The translations under genes and the position numbers were made by a program. Below, in pieces: positions 23,767-31,915 of a DNA stretch of 52,968 nt (position 1 is the first letter of the stretch; the number at the start of each line of letters is the position of its first letter). Source of the stretch: a virus; the IMG/VR virus record IMGVR_UViG_3300030118_000298, positions 1 to 52,968 of that record. One strand, 5' to 3'. Under the pieces are notes generated by a model that saw nothing but the letters and a program-made list of their open reading frames with translations, was not told where the DNA came from and did not search any database.

Positions 23767-23784
23767 GGGGGGCTTCGGCCCCCC
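23767..23784 (+). other. UUCG hairpin after capsid-linked genes
   Basis: A 7-bp G/C stem (GGGGGGC/GCCCCCC) with a UUCG loop. There is no U-run. It may protect upstream capsid mRNA from exonucleases or reduce readthrough into the small-gene cassette. The same UUCG form appears on the minus strand at 15383, 15620 and 15859. Confidence 0.7.
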
Positions 23785-23803
23785 TACTTACAAAGGAGAT
23801 GTT

Positions 23804-23974
23804 ATGGGTAAAGGAATGAAACATTATTTCCGTGATGGGACTGAACACAAAGGTGGCACACACAAGATGCCTAATGGTCAGTTACACTCTGGAAAGACAC
23901 ATGGTAAGACTAGTAAACGTTTATTTCATTTTAAAGAATTGAGTAAAACAGCCCAAAAAAAGGCTAAGGCATAA
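23804..23974 (+). CDS. 56-aa basic protein (KGMKHYFRDGT type)
   Basis: 56 residues, highly basic (Lys/His rich), opening GKGMKHYFRDGTEHKGGTHK. An AAAGGAGATGTT precedes the ATG. Similar tiny proteins recur in marine phages beside the capsid genes (recalled, not searched). It starts a run of four basic mini-genes. Probably binds nucleic acid or capsid surface; unknown. Confidence 0.65.
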   Translation: MGKGMKHYFRDGTEHKGGTHKMPNGQLHSGKTHGKTSKRLFHFKELSKTAQKKAKA

Positions 23975-24219
23975 TGGCTAAAATCGACAAATCTAAAATG
24001 GCATGCAATAAACCGAAACGTCAAGTTTCTGGTGGTAAGAAGTTTGTTGTAAAAGCATGCCAAAATGGTAAAGAAAAAATTATTAGGTTTGGCGATGCGA
24101 ATATGAAGATCAAAAAGAATCAACCGGGCAGGCGCAAGAATTTTCGTGCAAGGCATGGGTGTGATACACGACCACCCTCCAAAATGACTGCTCGTTATTG
24201 GTCGTGTAAGAAATGGTAA
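23974..24219 (+). CDS. 81-aa basic Cys-containing protein
   Basis: 81 residues starting at the ATG that overlaps the previous stop by one base (TAATG). Lys/Arg-rich, with MACNKPKRQVSGGKKFVVKAC, RRKNFRARHGC and a C-terminal KMTARYWSCKKW. These recall a small protein type, often Cys/Arg-rich, found in phages and large viruses. Possibly DNA-condensing or capsid-associated. Confidence 0.65.
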   Translation: MAKIDKSKMACNKPKRQVSGGKKFVVKACQNGKEKIIRFGDANMKIKKNQPGRRKNFRARHGCDTRPPSKMTARYWSCKKW

Positions 24220-24223
24220 TATT

Positions 24224-24379
24224 ATGGCAGCACCAAAAGTAAAATCTAAGAAAGATGCTTGTTACTATAAAGTAAAAGCTCGCTACAAAGTTTGGCCATC
24301 AGCATATGCTTCAGGCGCGTTGGCTAAATGTAGAAAGGTTGGTGCAGCTAATTGGGGCAACAGTAAAAAGAAGAAATAG
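24224..24379 (+). CDS. 51-aa basic protein (RYKVWPSAYASGAL type)
   Basis: 51 residues. The motif DACYYKVKARYKVWPSAYAS then KCRKVGAANWGN is distinctive: I recall very similar short sequences in many phage and giant-virus proteins of unknown function. Basic tail (SKKKK). It lies 4 bases after the previous stop. Not named with confidence. Confidence 0.65.
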   Translation: MAAPKVKSKKDACYYKVKARYKVWPSAYASGALAKCRKVGAANWGNSKKKK

Positions 24380-24380
24380 T

Positions 24381-24620
24381 ATGGGTAATGTAAGAAAAAC
24401 TGCAAAAGGTGCATCACTCCGCAAATGGTTTGCTCAGAATAAAGGTAAAGGATGGGTAGATTGTAAAACAGGTAAACCCTGTGGCCGAAGTGGTTCAAAA
24501 AAAGATAGCAAAAGGGGATACCCTGCTTGCCGCCCTACTATGGCACAATGTAAAACTGCAGCAGCAAAGACAGCAATGAGGAAGAAAACTTCATCTAGTC
24601 GTGTAAGTTGGAGGTCATAA
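24381..24620 (+). CDS. 79-aa basic protein with PCGR/YPACRP motif
   Basis: 79 residues from the ATG at 24381. WFAQNKGKGWVDCKTGKPCG is followed by RGYPACRPTMAQCK, a DUF5872-like pattern as I recall it. Lys/Arg-rich with four cysteines. Fourth and last member of the tandem basic mini-gene run; a 68-base gap follows. Possibly binds nucleic acid in the virion. Confidence 0.6.
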   Translation: MGNVRKTAKGASLRKWFAQNKGKGWVDCKTGKPCGRSGSKKDSKRGYPACRPTMAQCKTAAAKTAMRKKTSSSRVSWRS

Positions 24621-24688
24621 AGAAAAATTCGAAGAAAGTTGAAAGATTTACAAGAAAAACGTAATATAAAAAATGAAAGGCGGTAAAA

Positions 24689-25003
24689 ATGACAAGATGG
24701 TTAAGAAACATTAAAGATGGTGAAATTTATGGTTGGAATGCAATTCTAGCTGAAAATCCACTAACTGAAGAAGTTACTGAGGAAGAAGCATTTCCTGAAA
24801 AACATATACCTAAAAAACAACGTGGTCGTTCAGCAAAAGTAGATTTGAAAACTGAAAAGATTCCTGATCCGAAAGGTGAAACTCCTCCTGAGTTGGCTGA
24901 AGAAGCTAGTAAAGGTTTAGAGCGAGCTAGAAATGATCAAGGACATTATATTGCAGATGACCCAAATACACCAGAAAACGAAGCATGGGTTGAAAAGAAG
25001 TGA
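24689..25003 (+). CDS. Small head-region protein, unknown
   Basis: 104 residues, acidic. The opening TRWLRNIKDGEIYGWNAILA and the later KGETPPELAEEASKGLERA are typical of a phage head-region protein whose function I cannot name. Followed directly by the adaptor gene, whose GTG start overlaps its stop. Confidence 0.55.
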   Translation: MTRWLRNIKDGEIYGWNAILAENPLTEEVTEEEAFPEKHIPKKQRGRSAKVDLKTEKIPDPKGETPPELAEEASKGLERARNDQGHYIADDPNTPENEAWVEKK

Positions 25004-25644
25004 TATTAAACGATGTAATAACAGAAGCGAGACGAATACTACAAGATACTGTATCTCCACAAAGATATAGTGATACTGTAATGTTAGGTTTTGCAAACCA
25101 AGCGTTAAAACGTATTGCTGTTTTGCGACCTGATCTGTTTGCTATTATTGCAGATATACCTACTACACAGAACGAAGTGGTACAGTCAATGCCTGCTGAT
25201 TCAATTCGTTTATTAGAAATTTATTCTGTAAAAGGTGGTGATGGAGTTATTGAAACTAATAGAGAAATACTAGACCAATCTCTGCCTACTTGGATGAATA
25301 CTACAGCTGGCCCTGCTATTAACTTTATGCGTCATGTTAGAAATGCAAACAAATTTTTTATATATCCAAAAGCTCCTGCTAACCAAACATTGATAGGTGA
25401 GTATGCACAGACTCCTCCTGTTTATGCTGGAGATGCAACTGTAGCTTTACTACCTGATGCTTATTTTCCTGTTGTTATAGATGCAACTGTGTTTTTAGCT
25501 GAGTCAGTAGATAATGAGCATGTTAATTCTAATAGAGCACAATTATTCCAAACTTCGTTTACCCAAGCTCTAGGGGTGGCTGCACAAAGCAGAGCTATTA
25601 CTGATACAGAACGAGGCGGATTAGATGAGGAGGATGTTGCATAA
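25000..25644 (+). CDS. Head-tail adaptor-like protein
   Basis: 214 residues starting at GTG 25000, overlapping the previous stop. Position after the capsid block and before a second adaptor-sized protein, together with an LQDTVSPQRYSDTVMLGFANQ segment and a GEYAQTPPVYAGDATVALLP segment, suggests a connector/adaptor (a DUF6682-type from memory, unverified). The mostly helical N-terminus and beta C-terminus fit head-completion proteins. Function inferred mainly from position. Confidence 0.55.
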   Translation: MILNDVITEARRILQDTVSPQRYSDTVMLGFANQALKRIAVLRPDLFAIIADIPTTQNEVVQSMPADSIRLLEIYSVKGGDGVIETNREILDQSLPTWMNTTAGPAINFMRHVRNANKFFIYPKAPANQTLIGEYAQTPPVYAGDATVALLPDAYFPVVIDATVFLAESVDNEHVNSNRAQLFQTSFTQALGVAAQSRAITDTERGGLDEEDVA

Positions 25645-26306
25645 TGCCTACATATACAACTAGAACCTTCCTCGACATTGTTAATCGGCTTTCTCCTAGT
25701 GTGCCCGGATGTCCTACTCCTGTTATAGAGCAGTATGTTCGTGATGCTGCTATTGAAGCATGTGAACGTACTTTAGCTTGGCGTTACGAGCAACCTAAAA
25801 TAAGATTAGTACCCGGTGCACATGACTATGCGTATGAGACACCCGATGATGCCGAGGTTCATGCGTTTCTTACTGCCACAGTAAATGGAAGAGTTTTAAA
25901 ACCAATTACTATTGAACAGTTGTATGATATATACCCTAAATGGCCTAACCAAGATGCTAACGAACGAGCAGAACCATGCTATGTAACACAGCTTGATCCT
26001 GACAATTTTTCTGTTGCACCTATTCCGGATAACAGTACAACATATGATGTAAGGATGATTGTTTGTCTAAAACCTTTGCGAACAGCAACTAAGATGGACA
26101 AAAAGTTTTTAGATGAATTAGAGAATGTTATAATGCACGGAGCGTTACAACATCTCTTGGTGCTGCCTGATAGAACATTTAGTGATAGGGAGTTAGCTTC
26201 TTATCACGCTAAGCAGTTTGCATTTAAGTTATCTGAGCGTAGAGCTAGAACCAACTTAGGTGCTGCAAAAGCATCTATGCGGGTGCAAGCACAGAAATTT
26301 GCGTGA
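25644..26306 (+). CDS. Neck/tail adaptor protein
   Basis: 220 residues, overlapping the previous stop by one base. It contains an ACERTLAWRYEQ helix near residue 38, a central VNGRVLKPITIEQLYDIYPKW segment, and a C-terminal RARTNLGAAKASMRVQAQKFA helix. The layout resembles the T7 gp11/tail-adaptor and other neck proteins that join portal and nozzle. Position before the fibre-anchoring proteins supports this. Confidence 0.6.
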   Translation: MPTYTTRTFLDIVNRLSPSVPGCPTPVIEQYVRDAAIEACERTLAWRYEQPKIRLVPGAHDYAYETPDDAEVHAFLTATVNGRVLKPITIEQLYDIYPKWPNQDANERAEPCYVTQLDPDNFSVAPIPDNSTTYDVRMIVCLKPLRTATKMDKKFLDELENVIMHGALQHLLVLPDRTFSDRELASYHAKQFAFKLSERRARTNLGAAKASMRVQAQKFA

Positions 26307-26314
26307 GGTGATTT

Positions 26315-26647
26315 ATGGCTGAGGTTATTAGATTAGTAAAAGGAGACGAGCTTCCGAACATTATAGTTACTCTTACAGATGACGTTGCTAACGCACCATT
26401 TAATGTATCTGCTGCTTCTACTGTAGTAAAAGTAAAGTTTAAAGCTGTAGGTGGTACAACTACTCTTAGCACAATTACTTGTACTAACCTTACAGATGGT
26501 ACAGATGGTAAAGTACAATTTAACTTTGCTAATGGTGTTCTTGATGTAGACCCCGGTGAGTATGAAGGTGAAATAGTTGTAGACCAAAATGGTAGTCTTC
26601 AAACAGTTTATGATGTATTAAGGTTTAGAGTAAGGTCTAATTTTTAA
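26315..26647 (+). CDS. BppU-N-like structural protein
   Basis: 110 residues, all beta. The opening VIRLVKGDELPNIIVTLTDD and the following strand pattern match the N-terminal domain of phage baseplate upper protein BppU and other Ig-like virion domains. It is probably a tail or fibre attachment component. Overlaps the next gene by one base. Confidence 0.55.
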   Translation: MAEVIRLVKGDELPNIIVTLTDDVANAPFNVSAASTVVKVKFKAVGGTTTLSTITCTNLTDGTDGKVQFNFANGVLDVDPGEYEGEIVVDQNGSLQTVYDVLRFRVRSNF

Positions 26648-27984
26648 TGGCTAATGTAAAAGTATCTAGCTATGTTGCAGCTACTATTATATCCGCTACT
26701 GTATCAGTAGGTAGTGTAAGTGCTTCTTACGATTATAAAACTGAAGCAATTTCTGTAGCTGCTAGAGCTTCTTCTATTAGTTTTACAACAGAGCTTGTGC
26801 CCATGAGGGCGATGGCTCCAGAGTCTCTAAGTATAACTGACGCATCTCCTATTTTTGAAATAGATCAAGTTTCTGGTGATACTGTTACTGTATCTGAATC
26901 TCCTGTTATGGCTGTTGATTTAGTTAAAACTGATTCAGTTACTATGCAGGATGTTCCAAATAAAATTATAAATTCTAGTATAGACTTTGATTTATCTGAT
27001 CCTGATGTTGACCCAGACCCTATAAATATAACTGATGCACCTGCACTAACTGTGACAACAAGTAGAGCAGACTCTATAACAATAAGTGATTCACCATCTA
27101 AACAACCAAACAAATTTCCTACAGATAGTGTAACAATGGCTCAATCTTTTGGGCCATTTAACATTGGTAAGAACCCATCTGATTCTATAACTGTTTCCGA
27201 AAGTGATGTAAAAACTTTAACTACAACTAGAACAGACTCAGCATCTATAACAGATTCTCCTGCAAAAACTATGACACCAGCAGGTAAAACTGATTCTATA
27301 TCAGTGGCTGATGTGCCAGTTAAAAACATTACACCAGCAGGTAAAACTGATAGCGTTACAATGGCAGATAGTTTTGGGCCGTTTACTATAGGTGTAAACC
27401 CTACAGATACTGTAAATGCTACAGAAAGTATTGCTACGCAACTAATATTAGGTGAGTCTACTTATCTTTACCCAACTAGATTTTCTGTGTTTGATGGTGC
27501 AGAAACAGGTCAAGTTAAAGGATTTCATATAGGCAACAGTGATGTAGCATCTCGTGTCGCTGATACAAACTATTTAATGAATGGTGAGTTTAATGGGATG
27601 TTTAACAACCACTATTTAGGTGGTGAAAATAGAGATGGTATAAGATTTAATAACAGAGTATTTGAGCAGGACAGATTTAGAAGTAGAGTTACTGATTATT
27701 CTGCACAGATAGCAAATGGTGATAGTTTACTAAATAGCACAGTAATATGGGATTCTGCTACTGATGGCGCAGGAGTTAAAGAGTTTACAGGTGTTATTGG
27801 ATCGTCAGGTTTAATTGGACAACCTATTGTAAACTCTGATACAATAACTTACGGTGAATTAGTAAATGCTGGACTATTAGTTAATTTTATATATACTGAT
27901 ACTAGTGATTCACCAACAACAGGTTCTCATGCGGTGAACGGGCATTTCTTAAATGAAACACCAATGGGAGCTGGATCACATTAA
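26647..27984 (+). CDS. Repeat-containing structural protein
   Basis: 445 residues. The N-terminal two-thirds (residues about 45-265) is built of Ser/Thr/Asp-rich repeats of the form KTDSVTMxDS..., with a 19-residue unit (TPAGKTDSISVADVPVKNI) repeated in tandem. The C-terminal third (about 270-445) is unlike the repeats and looks like a folded tip domain. Repeats are typical of fibre shafts or adhesins. The gene is AT-rich and sits with the fibre genes. No family assigned. Confidence 0.6.
   Translation: MANVKVSSYVAATIISATVSVGSVSASYDYKTEAISVAARASSISFTTELVPMRAMAPESLSITDASPIFEIDQVSGDTVTVSESPVMAVDLVKTDSVTMQDVPNKIINSSIDFDLSDPDVDPDPINITDAPALTVTTSRADSITISDSPSKQPNKFPTDSVTMAQSFGPFNIGKNPSDSITVSESDVKTLTTTRTDSASITDSPAKTMTPAGKTDSISVADVPVKNITPAGKTDSVTMADSFGPFTIGVNPTDTVNATESIATQLILGESTYLYPTRFSVFDGAETGQVKGFHIGNSDVASRVADTNYLMNGEFNGMFNNHYLGGENRDGIRFNNRVFEQDRFRSRVTDYSAQIANGDSLLNSTVIWDSATDGAGVKEFTGVIGSSGLIGQPIVNSDTITYGELVNAGLLVNFIYTDTSDSPTTGSHAVNGHFLNETPMGAGSH
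27274..27350 (+). repeat. 57-bp period repeat in the repeat-containing structural gene
   Basis: The 20-base string acaccagcaggtaaaactga occurs at 27274-27293 and 27331-27350, a 57-base (19-codon) spacing, and a similar pair tttgggccatttaacattgg / tttgggccgtttactatagg occurs at about 27149 and 27379. These are recent in-frame duplications within the repeat domain. Confidence 0.75.
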
Positions 27985-27998
27985 AAGGAGATGGATAC

Positions 27999-28439
27999 AT
28001 GATAAATGATTCTATAAAGGTTACGGGTGAATTAAAACTTACCCTTACACGACCTGACGGACATGTAAAACATGAGGTAATTATACCCAATCTTGTTGTT
28101 ACAACAGGTAAAAATTACATAGCGTCACGGATGAAAGATGCAAGCGCTACGGCTATGAGCCACATGGCTATCGGAACTGGTAGTACAGCAGCGGCTGCAG
28201 GGGATACAGCTTTAGGTAGTGAAGCAGGTAGAGTAGCTCTTACTTCTACAACTGTTTCTACTAGTAATGTAGCTTATGTTGCTACGTTCCCAGCGGGGAC
28301 AGGCACAGGAGCAATTACAGAAGCTGGAATATTAAACGCAAGTTCAAGCGGTACACTATTATGCAGGACTGTTTTCAACGTTATTAACAAAGCAGCAGCT
28401 GATACACTAGGTATTACTTGGACAGTAACAGTAAGCTAA
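27999..28439 (+). CDS. Virion structural protein, fibre region
   Basis: 146 residues with LTLTRPDGHVKHEVIIPNLVV then GKNYIASRMKD, and a beta-rich C-terminal half. I recall this layout as a small structural protein of tail-fibre regions. The start follows AAAAGGAGATGGATAC. It is located between the repeat protein and the first fibre-module protein. Confidence 0.55.
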   Translation: MINDSIKVTGELKLTLTRPDGHVKHEVIIPNLVVTTGKNYIASRMKDASATAMSHMAIGTGSTAAAAGDTALGSEAGRVALTSTTVSTSNVAYVATFPAGTGTGAITEAGILNASSSGTLLCRTVFNVINKAAADTLGITWTVTVS

Positions 28440-28449
28440 GGAGTTAGAT

Positions 28450-29316
28450 ATGAGTGTCAAGTTTGCAAATAATGCCCATTCAACCTTAGCCTCTAGTATT
28501 TCTACTAGTGCAACTAGCATTACTGTTGCTAGTGGTCAAGGCGCTCGTTTTCCATCCCTTTCGAGTGGCGAATATTTTTACGCAACCTTGATTGATACAT
28601 CTAACAACCTTGAAATTGTAAAAGTTACGGCTAGAAGTACAGATGTTCTTACTGCTACTAGAGCACAAGAAAGTACAACAGCTAGAGCTTTTTCTAGTGG
28701 TGATCGAATAGAACTTCGTGTTACAGCACAAGGTCTTATAGACGCTACTACTATTCAAGCTGATCAAATTGTAAATTCTATGATTGCTACTGATGCTGTT
28801 AACTCAGACTCTATTCTAGCTAATGCAATTACAGCTTCCGAGTTAAATATTACTGGTAATGGTACAGCAGGTCAGGTTTTAGTGACAGACGGCGATGGGT
28901 CATTTAGTTATGGTACAGGCGGCGGATTAATTAGAACTGAACAAACACATAAAACAAATGTGCATCAACGAACAAGCAGTAGTTTTGGTGACATTCCTGA
29001 TTTAACTTTATCATTTGCCCCAGCGAGTGCATCTAACAAAGTATTATTGATGCTTTCAGGTATGGCTGAAATGTCATCAGGTAATGATGGTTATTACACA
29101 TTTGCTAGAGATGGAACCAATTTAGGAAATAGTAATGGCTTTAGTAATAAACAGGGTGAAAGTATTAGACATACATTGCATTTCTCTTTTCTTGACCAGC
29201 CAAACACAACTAGCACTGTATCATATACAGTACAACATAGAGTTAATGGAGGAACATCCTCTTTTAATAATGGTACTGTTAAGGCAAATTTTATAGCGTT
29301 GGAGGTAGCAGTATAA
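28450..29316 (+). CDS. Tail fibre-like protein 1 (shared anchor module)
   Basis: 288 residues. The N-terminal 90 residues are nearly the same as those of the 530-aa glycine-rich protein at 29622-31214, including SGQGARFP, FATLIDTSNNLEI and KVTARSTD. The middle (about 90-160) is Thr/Asp-rich. The C-terminal 130 residues (TEQTHKTNVHQRTSSSFGDI onward) form a beta-rich knob-like domain with HRVNGGTSSFNNG. The shared module probably attaches both to the same virion site. Confidence 0.65.
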   Translation: MSVKFANNAHSTLASSISTSATSITVASGQGARFPSLSSGEYFYATLIDTSNNLEIVKVTARSTDVLTATRAQESTTARAFSSGDRIELRVTAQGLIDATTIQADQIVNSMIATDAVNSDSILANAITASELNITGNGTAGQVLVTDGDGSFSYGTGGGLIRTEQTHKTNVHQRTSSSFGDIPDLTLSFAPASASNKVLLMLSGMAEMSSGNDGYYTFARDGTNLGNSNGFSNKQGESIRHTLHFSFLDQPNTTSTVSYTVQHRVNGGTSSFNNGTVKANFIALEVAV

Positions 29317-29612
29317 TGGCAAAACACGATGGTAAAAATCTTAAAACAAATATTCTTGCAGCTATTACGGCAATAGACCCTACAAGAGAATGCAGTCAAA
29401 CGGTAGCGGAAGATGGCACTGAAAAATTTTCAGATGTTGTTTTTGAAAATGGTAACCCAAACAAGATAACAAGCGCACAAGTAGAAGATAAAAGAAAAGA
29501 ATTGATTGCAGCAGAGGATAAAAAGAAATCGGATAAAGTATCTGCATATCGAAAGATGGGTATGACGGATGATGAAATTAATGCTCTTGACCCAACACTA
29601 CTTCAAGAATAG
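29316..29612 (+). CDS. Small lysine-rich protein between fibre genes
   Basis: 98 residues, basic and helical in its second half (VEDKRKELIAAEDKKKSDKV), ending MTDDEINALDPTLLQE. No known domain. It overlaps the first fibre gene stop by one base. It may be a chaperone or assembly factor for fibre protein; position only. Confidence 0.5.
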   Translation: MAKHDGKNLKTNILAAITAIDPTRECSQTVAEDGTEKFSDVVFENGNPNKITSAQVEDKRKELIAAEDKKKSDKVSAYRKMGMTDDEINALDPTLLQE

Positions 29613-29621
29613 GAGTCTAGC

Positions 29622-31214
29622 ATGGGAGTTAAAGTAACAAATAACGGGTTCGGAACTCTTTCAGCAGGAATTAATAGTACTGCTACTACAGTTACTGTTG
29701 ACTCCGGACAAGGTGCTCGATTTCCAACTTTAGGTAGTGGTGATTTTTTCTTTGCTACTCTTATTGATACATCCAACAACCTTGAAATTATAAAAGTTAC
29801 AGCTCGTTCTACTGATTCTATGACAGTTCTACGAGCACAAGATAATACTACAGCTCGTTCTTTTTCTATTGGTGATAGAATAGAACTTAGACCTACCGCT
29901 GCATTATTTGAGAATGCACACTTAGACAATACTCCTACATCCACGGGGTCTTTTGGTCTACCAAAAGGCACTACAGCACAACGACCTACAGCAAGTGCTA
30001 CCGAAGGGCATATTAGGTATAACACAGATAATAATCTTGTTTATTACTCTGATGGTACAAGCTGGTTAAAAATTTCAGCTACACCAGTGGTACTTAGTAG
30101 CGTCTCAGGAGATATAATTAATGGTATTGCAACTAATTTAACACTAGCAGGAACAGGTTTTTTATCGACAGGTTTAGTTGTATCTTTTACTCCTAGTGGA
30201 GGCTCTGCTTCAACTGTAACAGTTACGCCTACTTCTGATACGGCTGCTACTGTAGCAGTCCCATCAGCTATTTATGGGCAGTCGGCAAGTACAGTTATTT
30301 CTATTTTTGTTACTAATAATGATAGTATGGTATCTACTAGCACTAATAAAACTGTAGTAGCAGCACCATCAGGAGGAACAGTAACCACCTCTGGAGGCGA
30401 GAGAATACATGTATTTAATACGTCTGGCACATTTGTTAACACTGTAGCTTTAACTAATGTTGCGTATTTAATTGTTGCTGGTGGCGGTGGCGGAGGTGTT
30501 GCAAACGGCGGCGGTGGCGGCGGAGGAGCTGGAGGATATAGAAACTCTTTTGGTTCTGAAACTTCTGGCCGTAACTCATCTACTGAGTCTAAAGTGTCAT
30601 CATTAGCTGCAGGCAGTTACACAATAACAGTTGGCGGCGGAGGCGCTGGTAACGTACATGGCGGTGGTAGTGGTAGTGTAGGGGTTCAAGGTTCTAACTC
30701 TAGTTTTAATTCTATTGTTTCCATCGGCGGTGGGTTCGGTGCTGGTGATGATAGTAGAGTTGGCGGAGGCGGCGGCTCTGGTGGCGGTAATGCTCGTACT
30801 ACTCAAAGCAGCGTTGGTGCTGGAACAAGTGGGCAAGGATTTGACGGCGGAAATGCTGGCTCAAACGCTGGTGGCGGAGGCGGTGGAGCTGGAGCAGCAG
30901 GAACAAATGGAACAGGAGGTACAATTGGGGGTAATGGTGGCAACGGTTTATCATCATCAATAACAGGTTCAGCAGTCACACGAGCAGGAGGCGGCGGTGG
31001 CGGTGCAGAAAGTCCAAATAACAACAACGGTGGTGTAGGTGGTACTGGCGGAGGCGGTAAAGGCGGTCAAGCAGGTTCTGTAGGATCAACACCAACAACA
31101 GGCGACCCAAATTCGGGTGGCGGCGGTGGAGCATCAGGTGACTATAATACTGGTGGAAGCCATAATGGCCAAAATGGTGGGTCTGGAGTTGTTATAATAA
31201 GGTACGCACTATAG
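29622..31214 (+). CDS. Glycine-rich adhesin/tail fibre protein 2
   Basis: 530 residues in three parts: the anchor module (1-95) shared with the protein at 28450, a Thr/Ser-rich region with IPT/Ig-like repeats (about 150-250: DIINGIATNLTLAGTGFLST), and a C-terminal 270-residue domain dominated by Gly runs (AGGGGGGVANGGGGGG and many similar), ending GGSGVVIIRYAL. The ordered glycine runs alternate with variable Ser/Asn loops, like the polyglycine sandwich of T-even gp38 adhesins. This is a strong receptor-binding candidate. Confidence 0.8.
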   Translation: MGVKVTNNGFGTLSAGINSTATTVTVDSGQGARFPTLGSGDFFFATLIDTSNNLEIIKVTARSTDSMTVLRAQDNTTARSFSIGDRIELRPTAALFENAHLDNTPTSTGSFGLPKGTTAQRPTASATEGHIRYNTDNNLVYYSDGTSWLKISATPVVLSSVSGDIINGIATNLTLAGTGFLSTGLVVSFTPSGGSASTVTVTPTSDTAATVAVPSAIYGQSASTVISIFVTNNDSMVSTSTNKTVVAAPSGGTVTTSGGERIHVFNTSGTFVNTVALTNVAYLIVAGGGGGGVANGGGGGGGAGGYRNSFGSETSGRNSSTESKVSSLAAGSYTITVGGGGAGNVHGGGSGSVGVQGSNSSFNSIVSIGGGFGAGDDSRVGGGGGSGGGNARTTQSSVGAGTSGQGFDGGNAGSNAGGGGGGAGAAGTNGTGGTIGGNGGNGLSSSITGSAVTRAGGGGGGAESPNNNNGGVGGTGGGGKGGQAGSVGSTPTTGDPNSGGGGGASGDYNTGGSHNGQNGGSGVVIIRYAL

Positions 31215-31223
31215 GGGGATATT

Positions 31224-31568
31224 ATGGCTCATTATGCAAAAGTATTAGATGGAAAAGTATTAAAAGTCATAGTGGCTGAAAAAGAATTTTTTGATAATTT
31301 TATTGATGATTCCCCCGGGCAATGGGTACAAACATCCTATAATACTCGAGGTGGCAAACATCTAAAAGGTGGTACACCACTAAGGAAAAATTATGCAGGA
31401 ACGAATCATAATTATGATGGAGTAGGGTTTTATGAACCACAACCTTACCCTTCATGGACTTTAAATAAAGATACATATTTTTGGGAACCACCATCTCCTC
31501 ACCCAAATGACGGGAAAAAATATACTTGGGATGAATCAGCAGGAGGGTGGCAAGAAGTTGATGAGTAA
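31224..31568 (+). CDS. Conserved phage structural/hypothetical protein
   Basis: 114 residues with VLDGKVLKVIVAE, PGQWVQTSYNTRGG, LRKNYAGTNHNYD and YPSWTLNKDTYFWEPPSPHP, a layout I know from several marine cyanophage and pelagiphage proteins near fibre genes. Function unknown. Aromatic and beta-rich. Possibly a fibre or spike accessory. Confidence 0.6.
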   Translation: MAHYAKVLDGKVLKVIVAEKEFFDNFIDDSPGQWVQTSYNTRGGKHLKGGTPLRKNYAGTNHNYDGVGFYEPQPYPSWTLNKDTYFWEPPSPHPNDGKKYTWDESAGGWQEVDE

Positions 31569-31728
31569 AGAAATAAGAAGAACACCTCTTGTTATGATGC
31601 CTGATGGTAGGTTTTTACGGGGTGACGAGTTTGTAGCAGAAGGAGTGGTCGTTGACGAACCACCTCTCTACGAAAAACCGCCAGTGGTTGAAGACCAAAC
31701 AGCTGCGGTGAAAGGTGAAAATGAGTAA
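31561..31728 (+). CDS. Small protein, unknown
   Basis: 55 residues from the ATG at 31561, overlapping the previous gene's end by 8 bases. Acidic/hydrophobic mix (RTPLVMMPDGRFLRGDEFV). Not recognised. Overlaps the next membrane gene by 8 bases at its end. Confidence 0.45.
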   Translation: MSKEIRRTPLVMMPDGRFLRGDEFVAEGVVVDEPPLYEKPPVVEDQTAAVKGENE

Positions 31729-31903
31729 GAAACGTATGACGACAGCAGAAATTAATACTGAGTTACTACAGCATGAAGCTGTATGTGCTGAAAGGTATGA
31801 AATGATTCTGTTTAGAATTAACAGATTAGAGCGTGTGTTACTAGGATCAGCAGGTGCTATCATAGTAATTTTACTTTCTATAATTGTAACATTAACAACA
31901 TAA
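31721..31903 (+). CDS. Small membrane protein, XhlA-like topology
   Basis: 60 residues from the ATG at 31721 (AAAGGTGAAA upstream). A helical N-terminal part (TTAEINTELLQHEAVCAERY) and one C-terminal transmembrane helix (LLGSAGAIIVILLSIIVTLT). The layout resembles small hemolysin XhlA-type lysis accessories, though no motif is diagnostic. It sits near the lysis block. Confidence 0.5.
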   Translation: MSKKRMTTAEINTELLQHEAVCAERYEMILFRINRLERVLLGSAGAIIVILLSIIVTLTT

Positions 31904-31915
31904 GGAGGTGATCAA

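Noticed and set aside
24621-24688. Possible tiny gene between the last basic mini-gene and 24689
   Set aside because: Only a 13-codon ATG frame and a start-less frame; no ribosome site with good spacing.
30715-31027. Open frames on both strands in the glycine-rich fibre region
   Set aside because: They come from Gly-codon repeats read in other frames and have no start signal.
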